Assembly: GCF_000294775.2 (NCBI RefSeq)
Contig: NZ_CP015506.1
Span: 3,385,501 to 3,449,500, forward strand
Origin: Cytobacillus oceanisediminis 2691
GTDB taxonomy: Bacteria > Bacillota > Bacilli > Bacillales > Cytobacillaceae
DNA: 64,000 nt
Reading direction: 5' to 3'
Shown: positions 62,660 to 64,000 of the stretch, piece by piece
Numbering within the stretch: the stretch's first letter is position 1
How the letters are laid out: every line of letters begins with the position of its first letter
The notes under the pieces: generated by a model
The model's database searches: none
Told to the model about the DNA's origin: nothing
The model's input: only the letters and a program-made list of their open reading frames with translations
Translations under genes and position numbers: made by a program

Positions 62660-63280
62660 GCAGGATTAACTACCATTTCCTTCTACCCTTGTCTTTTTCG
62701 TCATTATTCTTCTTGATTAACTACATTTTCCTTCGACACTCGGATTTTCGCCGTTATTCTTCTTATTACCTCCCATTTTCCTTCGGCCCTCGTCGTTTTG
62801 GGCATTATTCATCTCGACTAACTACCATTTTCCTTCTACCCTTGTCTTTTTCGTCGTTATTATTCTTAATTAACCCCCATTTTCCTCCGACCTTCGTCTT
62901 TTTCGTCGTTATTCCTCTCGATTAACTACCATTTTCCTCCGACCTTCGTCTTTTTCGTCGTTATTCCTCTCGATTAACTACCATTTTCCTCCGACCTTCG
63001 TCTTTTTCGTCGTTATTCCTCTCGATTAATTACCATTTTCCTTCGACCTTCGTCTTTCTCGTCGTTATTCTTCTCGATTAACTCCCATTTTCCTTCAACA
63101 CTCGTCTTTTTCGTCGTTATTCTTCTCGATTAACTCCCATTTTCCTTCGACCTTCGTCTTTTTCGTCGTTATTTTTCTCGATTAACTACCATTTTTCCTT
63201 CGACACTCGTCTTTTTCGTCGTTATTCTTCTCGATTAACTCCCATTTTCCTTCGACCTTCGTCTTTTTCGTCGTTATTAG
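62660..63280 (+). repeat. 52-bp tandem repeat array C (about 12 copies)
   Basis: The anchor TCGTCGTTATT recurs at 62903, 62955, 63007, 63059, 63111, 63163, 63216 and 63268, with looser copies back to 62698 (steps 50, 50, 53). The step is 52 in the regular part. Unit blocks are TTTTTCGTCGTTATT, TTCTTCTCGATTAACT, CCATTTTCCTTCGAC and CTTCGTC. The sequence is a different family from A and B, but the period, strand bias and the TTCTTCTCG segment are shared. It fills the 811-bp space between the DUF1572 and VOC genes. The left copies are most diverged. Confidence 0.94.
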
Positions 63281-63379
63281 TTCTTGAATCATGTATTCCG
63301 CCATTCCCATGGAATCGTTACCAGGCGGCTGAATATTGAAATCCTCCTTTATCATGACAGAAAGCAAGAGGGACGCCAC
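63182..63379 (-). CDS. Possible small gene whose end is encoded by array C
   Basis: A 65-codon frame from GTG 63379, starting 13 bases after the VOC stop. The first ~35 residues (SLLLSVMIKEDFNIQPPGND then SMGMAEYMIQEL) look like a genuine helical protein and lie outside the array. From ITTKKTKVEGKWELIEKNND on, the codons come from the terminal copies of the 52-bp repeat. The GAGTGA site is weak. It may be a small gene cut short by the array, or a chance frame. Confidence 0.3.
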   Translation of the reverse strand: MASLLLSVMIKEDFNIQPPGNDSMGMAEYMIQELITTKKTKVEGKWELIEKNNDEKDECRRKNGS

Positions 63380-63392
63380 TAAAACATCACTC

Positions 63393-63746
63393 TTATCCCT
63401 TTTTCTGTATAAGCCCAAACCCAAGCCCGACCGGATCCACCAGATAGGCAAGATAGAAATCATCAAATTCCATTTTGTCCCTTACCACCGTTGCCCCATT
63501 TTCCGTTGCAAGAGAAATGGATTCGTCAATCGATTCCACTTCTATCTGAATACGGGTTCCATGAGGGTAATCTTTTGGCCCTTTACTGATGCCCCCATTT
63601 ACAGCTTGATTTTGGTCATTCCCTGTCTTGACTGGCCAATATCCCCAATTCGGTTCTTCAATCTCCCATCCGAAAACATTGGAATAAAACTCAGCTGCTT
63701 TTTCCGGTTCCTGGCTGTTTAATTCAAATCCGGTTACTTTCGCCAT
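63393..63746 (-). CDS. VOC-family protein (glyoxalase fold)
   Basis: A 117-residue single VOC module. It opens VTGFELNSQEPEKAAEFYSN, continues FGWEIEEPNWGYWPVKTG and ends AYLVDPVGLGFGLIQKK. It resembles the CFP32/PhnB-like group common in actinobacteria and Bacilli. Its start overlaps the upstream gene by 13 bases. The function is unknown. Confidence 0.83.
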   Translation of the reverse strand: MAKVTGFELNSQEPEKAAEFYSNVFGWEIEEPNWGYWPVKTGNDQNQAVNGGISKGPKDYPHGTRIQIEVESIDESISLATENGATVVRDKMEFDDFYLAYLVDPVGLGFGLIQKKG

Positions 63747-64000
63747 TGGTCTCGCCTGCTTTCTTTGTCTAAATTTACCATTCCTAGTACCTTTTCCGCC
63801 AAAACATCATTTTCTTCCAGCCCAACCTTGTGACAAAGACATGCATGAACTCTTCTGAATTCCGGGAACATGCTTGTCATTACCTTCATAATTTCAGAGG
63901 GTTCCGGACTGCTGAACCATTCCTCCAGTAGTTTTAGCTGCCAGGTTTCCAGTTTGCTCCTTGTTCCCTGCAATCTGGCCCAGTCTCCAAAGGTATTTGG
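63734..64000 (-). CDS. C-terminal part of an unidentified gene (runs off the window)
   Basis: The frame is open from the window edge (PNTFGDWARLQGTRSKLETW) to a stop at 63734, giving at least 88 residues; the true start lies beyond 64000. An internal TTG at 63973 is unlikely to be the start because the frame upstream still looks coding. It is a helical, charged protein with Cys-His residues in HACLCHKVG. It overlaps the VOC gene by 13 bases, so the two are coupled. No family recognised. Confidence 0.6.
   Translation of the reverse strand, partial: PNTFGDWARLQGTRSKLETWQLKLLEEWFSSPEPSEIMKVMTSMFPEFRRVHACLCHKVGLEENDVLAEKVLGMVNLDKESRRDQWRK

Noticed and set aside
63182-63466. 94-codon frame starting inside the VOC gene
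   Set aside because: The first 29 codons are a shadow of the VOC gene; only the part from GTG 63379 is considered, at low confidence.

Overview
The window looks like a chromosomal segment of a low-GC, spore-former-type Firmicute of the Bacillaceae, most like Cytobacillus, Mesobacillus or Bacillus. Evidence: strong AGGAGG ribosome sites, frequent GTG and TTG starts, T-tailed hairpin terminators, and many Bacillus-type families (KtrAB with a c-di-AMP riboswitch, Amj flippase, YhbD/bactofilin pair, CatDE/CatR, MpfA/YhdP, DUF2187, YrhK, YolD). The genus is an inference from gene content. I see no rRNA or tRNA gene, no insertion sequence, prophage, CRISPR array or replication origin.

Layout. 0-9 kb: a small prolyl-4-hydroxylase, an amine oxidase, an SDR with a divergent TetR regulator, and one 1229-residue membrane protein that joins a GH18 hydrolase, a NodB deacetylase and a GT2 glycosyltransferase. 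9-18 kb: a 6-phospho-beta-glucosidase with a divergent RpiR regulator, a Bcr-type exporter, a VWA lipoprotein and a FabH-like synthase. 18-28 kb: small and membrane proteins, a LacI regulator facing a tiny membrane protein across a palindromic operator, a J-domain protein, a methyltransferase/Nudix pair, MFS and SDR genes. 28-35 kb: MOSC, KOW, YrhK and ZIP proteins, then the catechol/quinone locus (CatR-like HxlR, DoxX, CatE, FMN reductase) and a nucleosidase lipoprotein behind a guanine riboswitch. 35-42 kb: BrnQ with a GntR regulator, a ClpP paralogue next to an ECF-like sigma factor, SerA behind a ZTP riboswitch, and the YhbD/bactofilin pair. 42-51 kb: a SOS-boxed YolD gene, a FUSC exporter, a second prolyl-4-hydroxylase, MarR and ktrAB behind a c-di-AMP riboswitch. 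51-64 kb: a secreted nuclease, DinB, serine hydrolase and GNAT genes, a dicarboxylate/glutamate-type symporter behind a second c-di-AMP riboswitch, MpfA, DedA, Amj and VOC genes.

The most unusual signal is structural. Four intergenic arrays (19.8-20.2, 33.8-34.3, 48.5-48.7 and 62.7-63.3 kb) are tandem repeats of three largely different sequences, yet all have the same 52-bp period, the same pyrimidine-rich + strand and the same placement just downstream of a - strand gene. At about 10.4 bp per turn, 52 bp is five helical turns.

Regulation is rich for one window: four metabolite riboswitches (two c-di-AMP, one guanine, one ZTP), a LexA box, two cre-like sites and several operator palindromes. 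The two c-di-AMP switches place potassium uptake and an anionic amino/dicarboxylic acid symporter under the same second messenger. Four genes are frameshifted or degenerate (two GNAT genes, a MerR gene, a UPF0060 gene). Two of the shifts sit in homopolymer runs, so they may be real decay or sequencing error. Several small genes of 37-58 codons with good ribosome sites are annotated here as well. The first 282 bases hold no gene I can support.
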